Positions 29,362 to 39,579 of a DNA stretch of 64,000 nt are shown here, one piece after another. Below the pieces are notes generated by a model. That model made no database searches. It saw only the letters and a list, made by a program, of their open reading frames with translations, and had not been told where the DNA came from. Source of the stretch: Argopecten irradians (Eukaryota; Mollusca; Bivalvia; Pectinida; Pectinidae); the NCBI RefSeq assembly GCF_041381155.1, contig NC_091134.1:31501540-31565539 (forward strand). The letters are read 5' to 3'. Every line of letters starts with the position of its first letter. The stretch's first letter is position 1. A program made the translations under genes and the position numbers.

Positions 29362-32223
29362 TCAATTCCTCCTTTTGCATGCTAAATATAGATATTTACC
29401 TAGATTGGATAATTCTCTTACATTATTAATACTTAGGAGCTGTATTAATTTGAAAACAGATGGTCTTTTATAATAGTATTTTTTGATGTATTTCAACCTT
29501 AAATCATTATAAAAAGGACACATCAGAATAAAATGAAATTCGTCTTCTACATCTCTTAGGTTACACTTAATACATATTCTATTTCTACGTAAAATGTTAT
29601 GGTGTCTACCAACCTCAATATTTAAGTTGTGACATGATAATCTAAATTTGGTTATTACATGTTTGTATTTGACCTCAATAGATTTACGTAGATAAAATTG
29701 GACACAATGATTGTTTATCAAGTGTTGGTATAATGAACCTTTTGGTGAGGCAGATATTTTTGCTAAGATGTTTTGCTTAGTGCTATCAACTAGTCTCTGT
29801 TTTATTATTTGAAAAGCAACGTTGTCAGGAATGTAAGTGTCAACCATATAACCGAGTCCTAATAATGCTAATTCATTCTTAATATTACTTATCCACTCGT
29901 CATTTTCGTTCACGCGATCATCGAAACAAGTTTTCACAATCAAGTTATCCGTATTTCTGAGCTTTAACCAATATCTAAACACTCTTAGTTTTCTAACTAC
30001 ATACATTGGTAAGCGACCTAGTTCACAATATACTAAATCATTACTTGTAGATTTTCTAACTTTTAGAATTCTCTTACAAAAATTCAAGTGTACCCTTTCT
30101 ATATCTGGTGCTTTGTGTAGTCCCCAAATTTCGGCTGCATAACATAGAATACTACTTACATGTGAATCAAAAACTGAACAATATGTTTCAACATTCAAAC
30201 AATGATTTTTAAAGGAAGATGCTAATGCAAATAATGCCTTTTTACCTTGTTCTGCAAGATGTTTCTGTGTTTTTGTAAATTTGCCGTTGTAATTAAAAAG
30301 CATACCTAAGTATTTGAACGTGTCAACAATTTCTACATTCATGTTGTCATATTTCCATAATTCATTACTTCGTAAGTGACCACCGTTTCTAAAAACAATA
30401 ATTTTCGTTTTTTCGACATTAACCTCCAGGTTCCAGCGTCTAGAATAATCTAATAATGAATTTAACATGCATTGCAAACCTTCTGGACTATTGGCAAATA
30501 GGACCGTGTCGTCAGCATACATTAATAGGAACAAATTAAGCATTTGTAGTTCAATATTAGGACAATTATCATTAATAAAACTCATTTCAAAATCATTAAC
30601 ATACATTGAGTAAAGTACAGGTGACAATATTTCCCCTTGTAAGAGTCCGGTTCTGTTCGGGAAGCATTGACTCAAATGGCCATCGAGTTTTACACAGGCT
30701 TTAACATTTTCGTATAATGAAAATATGATTTTTAAAAACTTTCCCCTAATTCCATAATTAATCAGTTTACTCCATAACTTTCCTCTATCAATAAAATCGA
30801 ATGCTTTTCGAAAATCTATAAAACAACAATAAAGTCTTTCCTTATTTCTTAGTTTCTTATTAATTAAAGTTTGTAATACGAATATGGCGTCTAAAGTTGA
30901 AGACCCCCTTCTGAATCCAAATTGTGCATCTGTTAAAATACTATTTTCTTTCTCCCATTTCATAATTCTATTATTCAAAATAGTAGTAAATAATTTACCG
31001 AAACAACTTACAATAGATATACCTCGATAATTGTTTGTCTCGTTAACACATCCTTTCTTGAAAATCGGAACTATGCAAGATTGTGACCAGGACTCGGGGA
31101 AAAACCCAGATCTAAAAATAGAATTGAACAATCTTTCCAAATATGGTAATAATATATCTTTTCCATGAATGAATATTTCATTCATTATTAAGTCTTCGCT
31201 ACAACTTTTATGTAACTTCAAATTATTAATAGCACTGATTATTTCTTGGGCTGAGATATTGCAGTCAAGATTTTCGTACACAGGTTCCATATCATCTTCA
31301 GGAAGGTCTGAGCATTCGCCATTGTTAGCATCCATTAGATTTTTAAAATGTAGATAAAAGTCGTCTATGTCGAGTGTAGAGTTAACTCTGTTCGTTTTAT
31401 TTTTCTTAAATAATTTGAAAAACTGTCTCGGGTTACTCTTTTTCAAAAGCTCCAACATATTTCCTTCATACCGTTTATACTCCCGTTTTAGTTTATATTC
31501 TAATTTTTTATAATTACGCTTAGCAGTTAATAGTCTGAGGTGCGTTTCATCAGATTTGTCTTTATTAAAGTTTGACAAAGCTTTCCGGTATTCTTTATAA
31601 AGGTGTTTGCATTGAGGAGTAACCCATGGTTTGTCCTCTGTTGAATTAGAAAACTTTCTATCTACCGTATTACGAACAGGGTTTTCTCTACACTCACAGA
31701 ACGGTAAAGTACAATCATTGATTATGTGACATATGTTATTTACACATTCGTTCACCACATTTTGGCTGTTAAAGTCAACATTAAGTTCTTCATCTATCAT
31801 CTCACTGCATTCATTTAATTTATCCCTGACTAAATGTATATTTTCTTCTTTCCATCTAACCGACATGCATTGTCCTCTACTGTATTCGGCATTTGAATTT
31901 ACATTGTCTACAGCTTTTGTAGAAACAGTCTGATTAATTTTTATACTAAAAGTAATGGGACAGTGATCAGAGAAAGTATTGAAATTACCGGAAATAAATT
32001 TGGTAATGTTTCCCTTTTGCGTATTATCAGTAATCAAATAATCAATGAGACTCTTTCCATTATTATTATAGAAAGTAAAGTTACCTATAGCGTCATCTGG
32101 GTGTCGTCCATTGACTATACGTAATCCCGATGACTTACACATATCTAGCATTCTACGACCAAATGTATTGACCACTTTATCCATATTATTGCGGCTCACA
32201 CTATCTGTTTCTGCCCTGTAGTC
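29362..32223 (-). CDS. LINE ORF2, 3' portion: end of endonuclease, reverse transcriptase
   Basis: Begins inside the apurinic-type endonuclease (SLIDYLI, then the catalytic SDH motif in FSDHCPI). The RT follows: NNYRGISIVSCFGKLF, QFGFRRGSSTLDAI, CCFIDFRKAFDFIDR, GLLQGEILSPVLYS, and YADD at about residue 574 of the segment. The C-terminal Cys/His cluster (CIKCNLRDVEDEFHFILMCP) recurs in LINEs of this type. Known role: the endonuclease nicks the target and the RT primes from the nick. Its 5' continuation is at 37449-37972. Confidence 0.92.
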   Translation of the reverse strand, partial: DYRAETDSVSRNNMDKVVNTFGRRMLDMCKSSGLRIVNGRHPDDAIGNFTFYNNNGKSLIDYLITDNTQKGNITKFISGNFNTFSDHCPITFSIKINQTVSTKAVDNVNSNAEYSRGQCMSVRWKEENIHLVRDKLNECSEMIDEELNVDFNSQNVVNECVNNICHIINDCTLPFCECRENPVRNTVDRKFSNSTEDKPWVTPQCKHLYKEYRKALSNFNKDKSDETHLRLLTAKRNYKKLEYKLKREYKRYEGNMLELLKKSNPRQFFKLFKKNKTNRVNSTLDIDDFYLHFKNLMDANNGECSDLPEDDMEPVYENLDCNISAQEIISAINNLKLHKSCSEDLIMNEIFIHGKDILLPYLERLFNSIFRSGFFPESWSQSCIVPIFKKGCVNETNNYRGISIVSCFGKLFTTILNNRIMKWEKENSILTDAQFGFRRGSSTLDAIFVLQTLINKKLRNKERLYCCFIDFRKAFDFIDRGKLWSKLINYGIRGKFLKIIFSLYENVKACVKLDGHLSQCFPNRTGLLQGEILSPVLYSMYVNDFEMSFINDNCPNIELQMLNLFLLMYADDTVLFANSPEGLQCMLNSLLDYSRRWNLEVNVEKTKIIVFRNGGHLRSNELWKYDNMNVEIVDTFKYLGMLFNYNGKFTKTQKHLAEQGKKALFALASSFKNHCLNVETYCSVFDSHVSSILCYAAEIWGLHKAPDIERVHLNFCKRILKVRKSTSNDLVYCELGRLPMYVVRKLRVFRYWLKLRNTDNLIVKTCFDDRVNENDEWISNIKNELALLGLGYMVDTYIPDNVAFQIIKQRLVDSTKQNILAKISASPKGSLYQHLINNHCVQFYLRKSIEVKYKHVITKFRLSCHNLNIEVGRHHNILRRNRICIKCNLRDVEDEFHFILMCPFYNDLRLKYIKKYYYKRPSVFKLIQLLSINNVRELSNLGKYLYLACKRRN

Positions 32224-32308
32224 AATTCTGTCATTCACATCTGTTTGGTACTACGGGACCACATGAGATGCGTGCGCAGCTTCATAAATATTCATAGCGT
32301 GCTTACTT
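32224..32308. repeat. DIRS left inverted terminal repeat
   Basis: Outer AATTCTGTCATTCACATCTG, then TTGGTACTACGGGACC, then ACATGAGATGCGTGCGCAGC. The inner part is the inverse of 37326-37386; the outer 46 bp are the inverse of 37098-37142. Confidence 0.9.
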
Positions 32309-32483
32309 CAAGACTGGTCAGGAGGAAGAATTTTCGTCTGCCAGTTTACATTGTTTTTAGTACGTTTTCCAGCTCAATATCACTTAATAGTGATGCTGGT
32401 ATGATTTTTTATGTTTAATAACTTCAGTTTGCGAGCTTGTTTTATCACTTTAATAAGTGTTAAACTCGTAATTAACGAACTTT

Positions 32484-33878
32484 GTGACCAGTGGTCAAGC
32501 TGAGCCTTCGTGGTTCATGGCTGAGAAGCCCGTCAGCGGACAACTTATAGAATTTGATTTTGTCGGAGAAATTCTTGGAAACATGGAGCCTTTGCCAAGG
32601 CCTAAGTCTAAAGACAAATCCAAGTCTCCAAATCGGGTCAATACCCAGTCAGGAGGACATGATGGTAAATCCCTAGAAGGGTCAACAAAGGCCCACGATA
32701 AAACCAAGATGGCGACCACATTGCCAGTGCCTCACGCGCAATCTCATGCGCAGCCCAAACCGGGAAATTCAAATCCGTCAAAACGGCCTGAAAGTATCGG
32801 ACATGATGCGCCGCAGGCGAGTGTCTCTAAAGAATCAAGCGAGATAAATGCTATGTCAGCCATGATGACAAATTTTCAAGCAATTATGGCATCCCAGCTT
32901 CAAATGATGAAGGACATGAGAGCCGACATGCATCAGTACAGGGCCGACGACCCTCAGTACATGGAAGTTGATATCGACGATTGTGACGATGCCGAGTCTC
33001 TTGATGTTTGTGATCAGATTGATCAGTTTTTGAACAATAGTGCGGATGATGTGTCTTCTAAAGACCCAGCTCCAGTACAATCATCTAATGATGATATCCC
33101 GGATTTTTTACGGGAATTGGCTAACGACTTCAGCACCGACGATAGTACGGGCCCTGACATTGAAAATGCTACGCTAGCGAAATTATTGACAGATATGTTA
33201 ACAAAACGTATGTCGGACGACAAATTAAAAATGAAGTTGGAGATGTATCCCAGGCCAATGAACATGGAACACCTACAGGCTCCAAAAGTCAATCCAGAAA
33301 TCTGGAGAAAACTTAGCACGGAGAACAAAAGTCGTGACGTCAGAGTGCAGAAAGCGCAGACGAGAATAGCTAAAGGGTTAACTCCCTTGGCACGAATGAT
33401 AGCTCTCCTCATGGAGGTAAAAAAGAACACAAACATGGACGTTCGTGCTTCAGTTGACGAGCTACTCAAACTGGCCTTAGACAGTTTCACGCTCACGGCG
33501 AGCGCCACACAAGAGATAAGCCAGAGGAGGAGAGAATTAATTAAACCAGATTTGAACAATCAGTATGCATCGTTGTGTTCAACACACAATCCTGTGACCA
33601 CAATGCTTTTTGGGGACGATCTCCCGAAAGCTATGAAAGACATTCATGACACAAACAGAGTGGCTTCTAACATTGGAGGATCATATGGATCGTATCGTGG
33701 CAAAGGACAGTCCCGATACATGAACAAAGGGAAGCAAGCGTTGAGATTTAACCCATATTATCATGGACAACGTGGTGCTTATAACGGCAACCGGGGAGGC
33801 TACAACCCGAGGGGTGGCTACCAAGACAAAAAGCACTGGGGTTCAAAAAACGGCAAGAAGGGACCGGACAGGAAGTAG
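32484..33878 (+). CDS. DIRS gag-like protein
   Basis: 464 codons, first ORF of the element. Acidic and Ser/Asp-rich N-terminal half with Lys/Pro-rich stretch near residues 40-110; a Gly/Arg/Tyr/Asn-rich basic C-terminus (RGGYNPRGGYQD) suited to nucleic acid binding. No zinc knuckle. Its position 17 nt before the RT frame supports a gag role; sequence alone would not. Confidence 0.75.
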   Translation: MTSGQAEPSWFMAEKPVSGQLIEFDFVGEILGNMEPLPRPKSKDKSKSPNRVNTQSGGHDGKSLEGSTKAHDKTKMATTLPVPHAQSHAQPKPGNSNPSKRPESIGHDAPQASVSKESSEINAMSAMMTNFQAIMASQLQMMKDMRADMHQYRADDPQYMEVDIDDCDDAESLDVCDQIDQFLNNSADDVSSKDPAPVQSSNDDIPDFLRELANDFSTDDSTGPDIENATLAKLLTDMLTKRMSDDKLKMKLEMYPRPMNMEHLQAPKVNPEIWRKLSTENKSRDVRVQKAQTRIAKGLTPLARMIALLMEVKKNTNMDVRASVDELLKLALDSFTLTASATQEISQRRRELIKPDLNNQYASLCSTHNPVTTMLFGDDLPKAMKDIHDTNRVASNIGGSYGSYRGKGQSRYMNKGKQALRFNPYYHGQRGAYNGNRGGYNPRGGYQDKKHWGSKNGKKGPDRK

Positions 33879-33895
33879 AGCCTGTAGCTCCGGTC

Positions 33896-35167
33896 GTGCC
33901 AAACAACGAGCCTGATAATGTACAGGTAAGTGATGATTCTTGGCACTATTTTTTGACTGATGTAAAACAAACATTACTTAAAGCTGTCAATGAGTTTCAA
34001 GCAGGTGGTTTAAGTAAGCATCTCCAACAATGGGAGAAATTAACAACAGATTTTGTAATATTAGAGGCTATTAAAGGCATTGACATCGAGTTCAAACCAG
34101 AATGCATCGATTCTATCGAAACAAATAAGCCAAATCAGTATAAATTTGATACAATTGAAATGAATCAAATAAAATCTGAAATTTCAAAACTTCTTCAGAA
34201 AGGTGTGATTGTAAAATCTTCACAAAACTCTGGTTTTTTCTCAAACATATTTATTAGACCAAAAAAGGACGGAACTAGTCGTCTGATTCTAAATTTGAAA
34301 CAATTGAATGAAATGATTGTATATAGGCATTTCAAAATGGATACTTTGCAAACGGCTATAGATCTGATGACAAAAAATTGTTATATGGCCTCCATAGATT
34401 GGAAAGATGCTTACTACTCAGTACATGTAAGGGATTCTGCGCAATTATATTTGCAATTTATTTTTGAAAACCAGATTTACAAATTTACAGCATTGCCCAA
34501 TGGGCTTTCATCAGCCCCTCGGTTGTTCACTAAAATTACAAAACCATTTTTTTCTGAACTTAGAAAGAGAGGGCATTTGAATACATCTTACATAGATGAT
34601 TCACTTTTACTAGGCGACACAATTAATGACTGTAGGTTGAATGTCATTGACACAGTTCATCTATCAAAGCAAGTCGGATTTGTAGTTCATCCAGAAAAAT
34701 CTGTTTTTGAGCCAACACAAATTATTGAATATTTGGGCTTCATACTAAACTCTATAAATATGACAGTATCACTTACAGAGATAAAGGCCCAGAAAGTTAA
34801 GTCAGTTTGTGAAGAATTAATGCAAAAGGAGGCACCTTTAATACAGGATGTTGCACAATGTATAGGTGTTATGGTTTCAAGTTTCCCTGGTGTAGAATTT
34901 GGACCTCTGTACTATAGATCTCTAGAAGCAGACAAGATAAAGGCCTTGAGGTACAATAAGGGTAATTATCTTGCACCAATGGTGTTGTCAGTTGACAGTA
35001 TGTCTGACTTGCTTTGGTGGGTACAGAACATAGAAAATTCACACCGGTTAATATCGCATCTTTCACCAGGAACAATATTAACAACCGATGCTTCGAAAAT
35101 GGGTTGGGGCGGTGTGGTTGTGAAGACAAATAACAATACCTCACAAAAAGCAGGTGGTAATTGGTGA
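33896..35167 (+). CDS. DIRS reverse transcriptase and start of RNase H
   Basis: RT motifs: SNIFIRPKKDGTSRLILNLK, MASIDWKDAYYSVHV (first catalytic Asp), LPNGLSSAPRLFTK, and YIDD at residues 232-235. RNase H begins with TDASKMGWGGV near residue 395. The frame stops at TGA after GGNW, where the RNase H fold should continue, so this copy has a premature stop. The next frame carries on the domain. Confidence 0.9.
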   Translation: MPNNEPDNVQVSDDSWHYFLTDVKQTLLKAVNEFQAGGLSKHLQQWEKLTTDFVILEAIKGIDIEFKPECIDSIETNKPNQYKFDTIEMNQIKSEISKLLQKGVIVKSSQNSGFFSNIFIRPKKDGTSRLILNLKQLNEMIVYRHFKMDTLQTAIDLMTKNCYMASIDWKDAYYSVHVRDSAQLYLQFIFENQIYKFTALPNGLSSAPRLFTKITKPFFSELRKRGHLNTSYIDDSLLLGDTINDCRLNVIDTVHLSKQVGFVVHPEKSVFEPTQIIEYLGFILNSINMTVSLTEIKAQKVKSVCEELMQKEAPLIQDVAQCIGVMVSSFPGVEFGPLYYRSLEADKIKALRYNKGNYLAPMVLSVDSMSDLLWWVQNIENSHRLISHLSPGTILTTDASKMGWGGVVVKTNNNTSQKAGGNW

Positions 35168-35235
35168 GTGCTAGAGGCACAAGATCACATAAACTATCTC
35201 GAACTCAAAGCAGCATGGTTTAGTATTCTATCTTT

Positions 35236-36021
35236 TTGCAAAGAACTCATGAACACATCAGATTGAACATTGATAATACTACTGCCATTGCATATATAAA
35301 TCATATGGGAGGTAAAACGCCACATTGTAATGAACTGGCAAAACAGATATGGTCTTGGTGCATACCTAGGAATATTTGGTTATCCGCTGCTCACATACCC
35401 GGTTGTCAAAATGTAGAGGCTGATGCTGAAAGTCGATTAGAACACGAAAACACAGAGTGGAAACTTGACACACATATTTTCCATGAACTTACCTGTATGT
35501 GGGGAATGCCAGAGATTGATTTATTTGCCTCAAGGTTAAATACTCAGTTAGCTAAGTATATTTCATGGCAACCTGATCCTTTTGCATTTGCAGTTGATGC
35601 ATTTTCCCAGGAATGGTCTCAGTATGTGTATATATTTCCCCCCTTTTCCTTGATTGGAAAAATATTGCATAAAATATGTGCTGATAGATCAGAGGCAATC
35701 CTCGTTGCACCCTTCTGGTCAACACAACCGTGGTTTGCGAGATTAACACGTTGTTTGATTGACTGTGTTTTTATGTTACCTAGGGGGAGTCTGAGCCATC
35801 CACACAGGAAAACATCATCATTGCCAAACACCAGACTGATGGCATGTCACATTTCAGGAGATCCATCTCGGAGTTCGAACTATCGGAAGACGCTGAAAGC
35901 ATTGTGTTGTCGTCATGGAGACAAGGGACAATCCAACAATATGAAGTTTATACAACTAAATGGATACAGTATTCAAGTGCAAGGAACATTGATCCCTACT
36001 CACCAACTGTTGGGAATGTGA
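35236..36021 (+). pseudogene. DIRS RNase H continuation (shifted frame)
   Basis: After the TGA at about 35165, the same frame continues LEAQDHINYLELKAAW and then stops; the domain resumes in this frame with NIDNTTAIAYINHMGG (the catalytic Asp region) and AAHIPGCQNVEAD. One stop plus one frameshift therefore break RT/RNase H. The region after the RNase H (EIDLFASRLNTQL) is typical of DIRS polyproteins. Its 3' end overlaps the recombinase frame, as usual in DIRS. Confidence 0.85.
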
Positions 36022-36812
36022 TAAACTTTTTGACGGCGCTATTTAATGAAGGACTAGGATATAGTGCAATAAACACAGCACGATCAGCATTGTCAGCTTT
36101 TATTCAGGTTGACGGCCAATCGATTGGACATCACCCATTGGTGAAACGTTTTGTGAAAGGAGTGTTTCAACGGAGGCCAGCGTTACCGCGAAATACAGTT
36201 ATATGGGACCCTAAAGATGTGTTGGACTATTTAGAACATTTAGATGACTCTTCCCTAAAACAACTGACATTCAAAACAGTATGTTTACTGGCTTTGTTAA
36301 CTGGACAACGTGCCCAGTCATTACATTTACTAGACATCAATAACATGTCTGTGACTGACCATTATGTGAAGCTCCGTTTTGGCGATGTACTGAAACAAAC
36401 TAGACCAGGCTATCATCAAAGTGAAATAACTCTAGAGAAATTTCCATCAAATATTAAGTTGTGTGTGGTGACAACAGTGAAGAAATATCTCCAGAAGACA
36501 GCCAGTGTAAGGAAAAATAAAACTTGTTTGTTACTCAGTTATCAAAGACCATTTAAAGGTGTTTCAAAGGCAACTATATCCCGGTGGATTAAAGTAACAT
36601 TACAGGCAGCTGGAGTGAATATGAGTATTTTTACACCTCACAGTACAAGGGCTGCATCTACATCAGCAGCTTTGAGGGCACATGTACCACTAAATACAAT
36701 TTTAAAAACTGCCGGATGGAACAACTCCTGTACATTCGCAAAATTTTACTCGAAACCACTTCAAACTGAAAATGGTATATGTAACATCAAGACTGGCACA
36801 AACCTGTTATAG
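35844..36812 (+). CDS. DIRS tyrosine recombinase
   Basis: 322 codons. Catalytic set: Arg156 in LLTGQRAQSL, His266-x-x-Arg269 in TPHSTRAAS, Trp292 in AGW, and the nucleophile Tyr302 in TFAKFYSKP. An N-terminal SAM-like core-binding part lies at residues 15-110. Integrates the circular cDNA by strand exchange. The frame is intact, overlapping the RNase H frame by about 180 nt. Confidence 0.93.
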   Translation: MSHFRRSISEFELSEDAESIVLSSWRQGTIQQYEVYTTKWIQYSSARNIDPYSPTVGNVINFLTALFNEGLGYSAINTARSALSAFIQVDGQSIGHHPLVKRFVKGVFQRRPALPRNTVIWDPKDVLDYLEHLDDSSLKQLTFKTVCLLALLTGQRAQSLHLLDINNMSVTDHYVKLRFGDVLKQTRPGYHQSEITLEKFPSNIKLCVVTTVKKYLQKTASVRKNKTCLLLSYQRPFKGVSKATISRWIKVTLQAAGVNMSIFTPHSTRAASTSAALRAHVPLNTILKTAGWNNSCTFAKFYSKPLQTENGICNIKTGTNLL

Positions 36813-37097
36813 ACTGCTGAACTGTGTTGTATTTCTTTAATTGCGCTGGATATATTTGGGATCATTATACTAACTGTACTTTCATATTATGATTTGTGTT
36901 GATCTATGACTGTCACTTGTGATCAATAGACTTTCTCAGATATTTGTGGACTTGTTAAAATAATATATAATTTGTGAAGACGCGAAAGACATTTGTTGAT
37001 ACAGTTTTTATTACTGTATGTGTTTTTTCATCCATTAAATTGTTAAACTTACCATTGTTTTTCCTTTATAGTTTTTCGTGAACACTCTCTTTAAACA

Positions 37098-37226
37098 TCT
37101 CATGTGGTCCCGTAGTACCAAGCAGATGTGAATGACAGAATTCAAAAATTAAATGAGACTTACCTGTAAGTTGAAATTTGATTGGAATTCTGTCTTCACA
37201 TCTGTTGGTACGAAGGGATCACATGC
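37098..37226. repeat. DIRS internal complementary region
   Basis: Left half (37098-37142) is the inverse of the outer left terminal repeat; right half (37139-37226) is the inverse of the outer right terminal repeat (37361-37448). They meet at AATT 37139-37142, copying the junction expected when the element's ends are joined. In the DIRS model this region templates circularisation of the cDNA. Confidence 0.9.
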
Positions 37227-37325
37227 CCACCACTTACACCCACCCTGGTTTCTATTGTTGTCTATGATTATTTTCCAATTTTCTGTAATTGTGATCCCTT
37301 AAGCTTGAAAGTGTTCACTCAACTT

Positions 37326-37448
37326 TGAAGTATGAATATTTATGAAGCTGCGCACGCATCTCATGTGATCCCTTCGTACCAACAGATGTGAAGACAGAAT
37401 TCCAATCAAATTTCAACTTACAGGTAAGTCTCATTTAATTTTTGAATT
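37326..37448. repeat. DIRS right inverted terminal repeat
   Basis: ATGAATATTTATGAAGCTGC through GATCCCTTCGTACC, ending in TCATTTAATTTTTGAATT. Slightly diverged from the left repeat (TACGAAGGGAT versus TACTACGGGAC). Confidence 0.88.
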
Positions 37449-37972
37449 AAATTTATACTATCATATAAAGTATCATTTTCTATAAAATCATTTCTCTCCC
37501 CAGTTCGAGCATTCATATCACCGACAACATATACATTTCCGGTATCTTTATATTGCCCTATAGAATCTTCTAAACACTGGAATAAATCAAAATCGCAATG
37601 TTCATAAAAAATGCTGTTTTCGGGGGGTATATAACAAAATGCTAATAATATACTTTTGCGTTCTAGAGTACTAGATATATCAAGTTTGATCCATATGATG
37701 CTATCATGTATGTTTTCGACAACCTTAACATGGTTAAATAATGCTGTTTTGTAATATATCACTATTCCACCTCCTCTACAAACTGATCTTGGAAAAGAAA
37801 AATAATCATAATTATCCAGTTTCAAATCATCATTTGTTTTAACCCAACACTCAGAGAGGCATACTATATCATACTTTGAAATAATTTCACAAAACTCTTC
37901 ACACGCAAGTTTGTCAACTAGTCCTCGACAAACATTCCATGTAAGTACTGATAGTTCACTCTCCCCTTTGTC
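37449..37972 (-). CDS. LINE ORF2, 5' portion: endonuclease
   Basis: Starts after a TAG at 37975-37973. It shows the endonuclease N-terminus (LSVLTWNVCRGL), ECW, GGGIVIYYK and the catalytic VVGDMNARTGERNDF. It ends at the DIRS junction in the codons for DSINLI. Joined across AATT it continues with DYRAETD at 32223. Confidence 0.9.
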
Positions 37973-37975
37973 CTA

Positions 37976-38098
37976 TCTGGTGTTGTGGTTCGAGTTATAA
38001 CCACCATTGGATGTGCTGGAACGTATGGCTCCTCTCTGTGAATGGGGGTTCATATGTGTAGCTTGACGTTCGCGTTCTAATGCCCGCGGATCGAACTA
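37976..38098 (-). CDS. LINE ORF1 C-terminal remnant
   Basis: About 38 codons (RALERERQATHMNPHSQRGA then a Ser/Asn/Gly-rich tail) end at TAG 37975-37973. It lies in the same frame as ORF2, so only one stop separates the two. The 5' part is lost by truncation. Confidence 0.55.
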
Positions 38099-38791
38099 TA
38101 TGTGCTGTATACATATATTATATCCATGTGCTAAAGTATATCGAGGTAAACCTGATATTAAAAATAATAATTTAGTGTATATTAATATATACGTATTTTA
38201 TGTTATGTAGCTTTATCTAAATGTTACCGATAGTTGTTTCTATTCTCTTGCATTTTCATCCACGATCCCGCTGACTGATATACCAAGGTATGTTTTCAAA
38301 TGAATTAGCAGTTGACTCCATCATTTTGTGTTCTTGTTGTTTTTAACGCTAAAAAGAAAAGGGAAAATGTTTTTTTTTAAACTGTGGCAAAACTGTTTTA
38401 AAATAAAGAAATCGTTTTAAACTTATGAAAATATTTTAAACACTTTAAAAAAAAAATGCTGACAAAGTCTCAACTCTAACATTTCAATTTTTTTTTATTT
38501 AATTCTGATAAGGTATATCGCATTTGTAATGTTCAAGTACTCTAAAATAATATTTCTTTTTTCAAAGCTTGTGTCAATTAACTGTAAACATATGCCCGTG
38601 ACTTGAATAGATCGCAACTGACACGCTTTACAAAGACATATATCTAACGCCACTTTAAAATGAAAATACTCTTCTTTTTTAGCACAAGCAAAGAGCAATT
38701 GTAACAACAGTTTCAAGAAAAAAAAATCTAAATCAGAATGATATAAACACTACCTCAGTTTAATTAGTATTAAAAAAATGAAGTCAATTAA
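38099..38791. other. No gene seen
   Basis: AT-rich spacer upstream of the duplicated block. Confidence 0.45.
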
Positions 38792-39467
38792 GTGTTTGCC
38801 AATCGATTTACCGGTAATATTTCTAAATCTCTGTTTAAACTACTTCTATTTCATGACGATGAGGATGATTACTTCTGAAGAGAAGTGTCATCAGCAAATA
38901 AACGTGTTGTTGATTTGATAATTCAAGTTCATTAGCTATATCATTTGTAAAAATAAAGAAAGTATGGATTATGACGGGAATCTTGCATTTGTTATGTGTT
39001 GAAATCTTATATTAGGCATATCAAGATACATTTTCTTGTGTAATTATATTATTTTTTTTTTAATTAATTCACATGTTTTGTTTGGAAAATAGCGGGTCTT
39101 TTATACATTTGTTTTTTATAAGTATGTCAGTATTAATTAATGCAAATAATATCAATACAATATATTTTCACATTTCCTGATTCAAATTATCCCTCACTGG
39201 GACAGTCTCAATACATGGGCCGTTTAAGAATAATTGCGAACCTTTCAAATGCGTTTATGATAGGTTTAGTCTTGGTATATAATTATATATTTACGTTTCT
39301 GTTGGTATACAGGGTATTTTTTACCCTTGGAAGCCACAGCTTACAGATATTGAGGAAAATTGTTTTAAGCGAAAATTGTTTTAAGCGAAATACAGCACCA
39401 CGGTCCTAGCCAGCACCGGGCCCAGTCAGCCCCGGTCCTGGTGAGGGCCAGCTCAGCTGTTTGACAC
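38792..39467. repeat. Direct duplication, copy A
   Basis: Nearly identical to copy B at 43782-44838, about 5.0 kb away in the same orientation. Shared: TGTTTGCCAATCGATTTACC through TACGTTTCTGTTGGTATAC, then GATATTGAGGAAAATTGTTT through the GC-rich CCAGTCAGCCCCGGTCCTGG block. Copy A has 37 bp between the two blocks where copy B has about 420, and an internal repeat of ATTGTTTTAAGCGAAA. Confidence 0.88.
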
Positions 39468-39579
39468 TGTTGCCCTGCTCAGCTGATAGTGAGTGAGTCT
39501 TCGTATTTTTGATCATTATGTAAATAGTCCCTAGCAGTATTTTTTCATAAATGAGTGGTCACATATGGTCACATGTTTC

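Larger units (their letters stand above)
32224..37448 (+). mobile_element. DIRS-type tyrosine-recombinase retrotransposon
   Basis: 5.2-kb insertion with AATT at both edges (32224-32227, 37445-37448) and no longer target duplication. Inverted terminal repeats at 32224-about 32308 and about 37326-37448 share CATGAGATGCGTGCGCAGC and TTCATAAATATTCAT. Genes: gag-like, RT/RNase H, tyrosine recombinase. An internal complementary region at about 37098-37226 precedes the right repeat. This is the standard DIRS layout. DIRS elements are thought to integrate as circles by site-specific recombination rather than with an integrase. Confidence 0.92.
29190..38098 (-). mobile_element. APE-type non-LTR retrotransposon (LINE), split by a DIRS
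   Basis: The minus-strand LINE runs from a 5' truncation near 38098 to an (ATT)n-type tail at about 29195-29214. It carries the end of ORF1, all of ORF2 (endonuclease plus RT) and a short 3' UTR. The DIRS at 32224-37448 is nested in ORF2. Without it ORF2 is uninterrupted, about 1130 codons, suggesting a fairly young copy. I cannot assign the clade with confidence. Confidence 0.88.

Noticed and set aside
33023..33559. 178-codon minus-strand ORF
   Set aside because: Antisense shadow of the DIRS gag-like frame.
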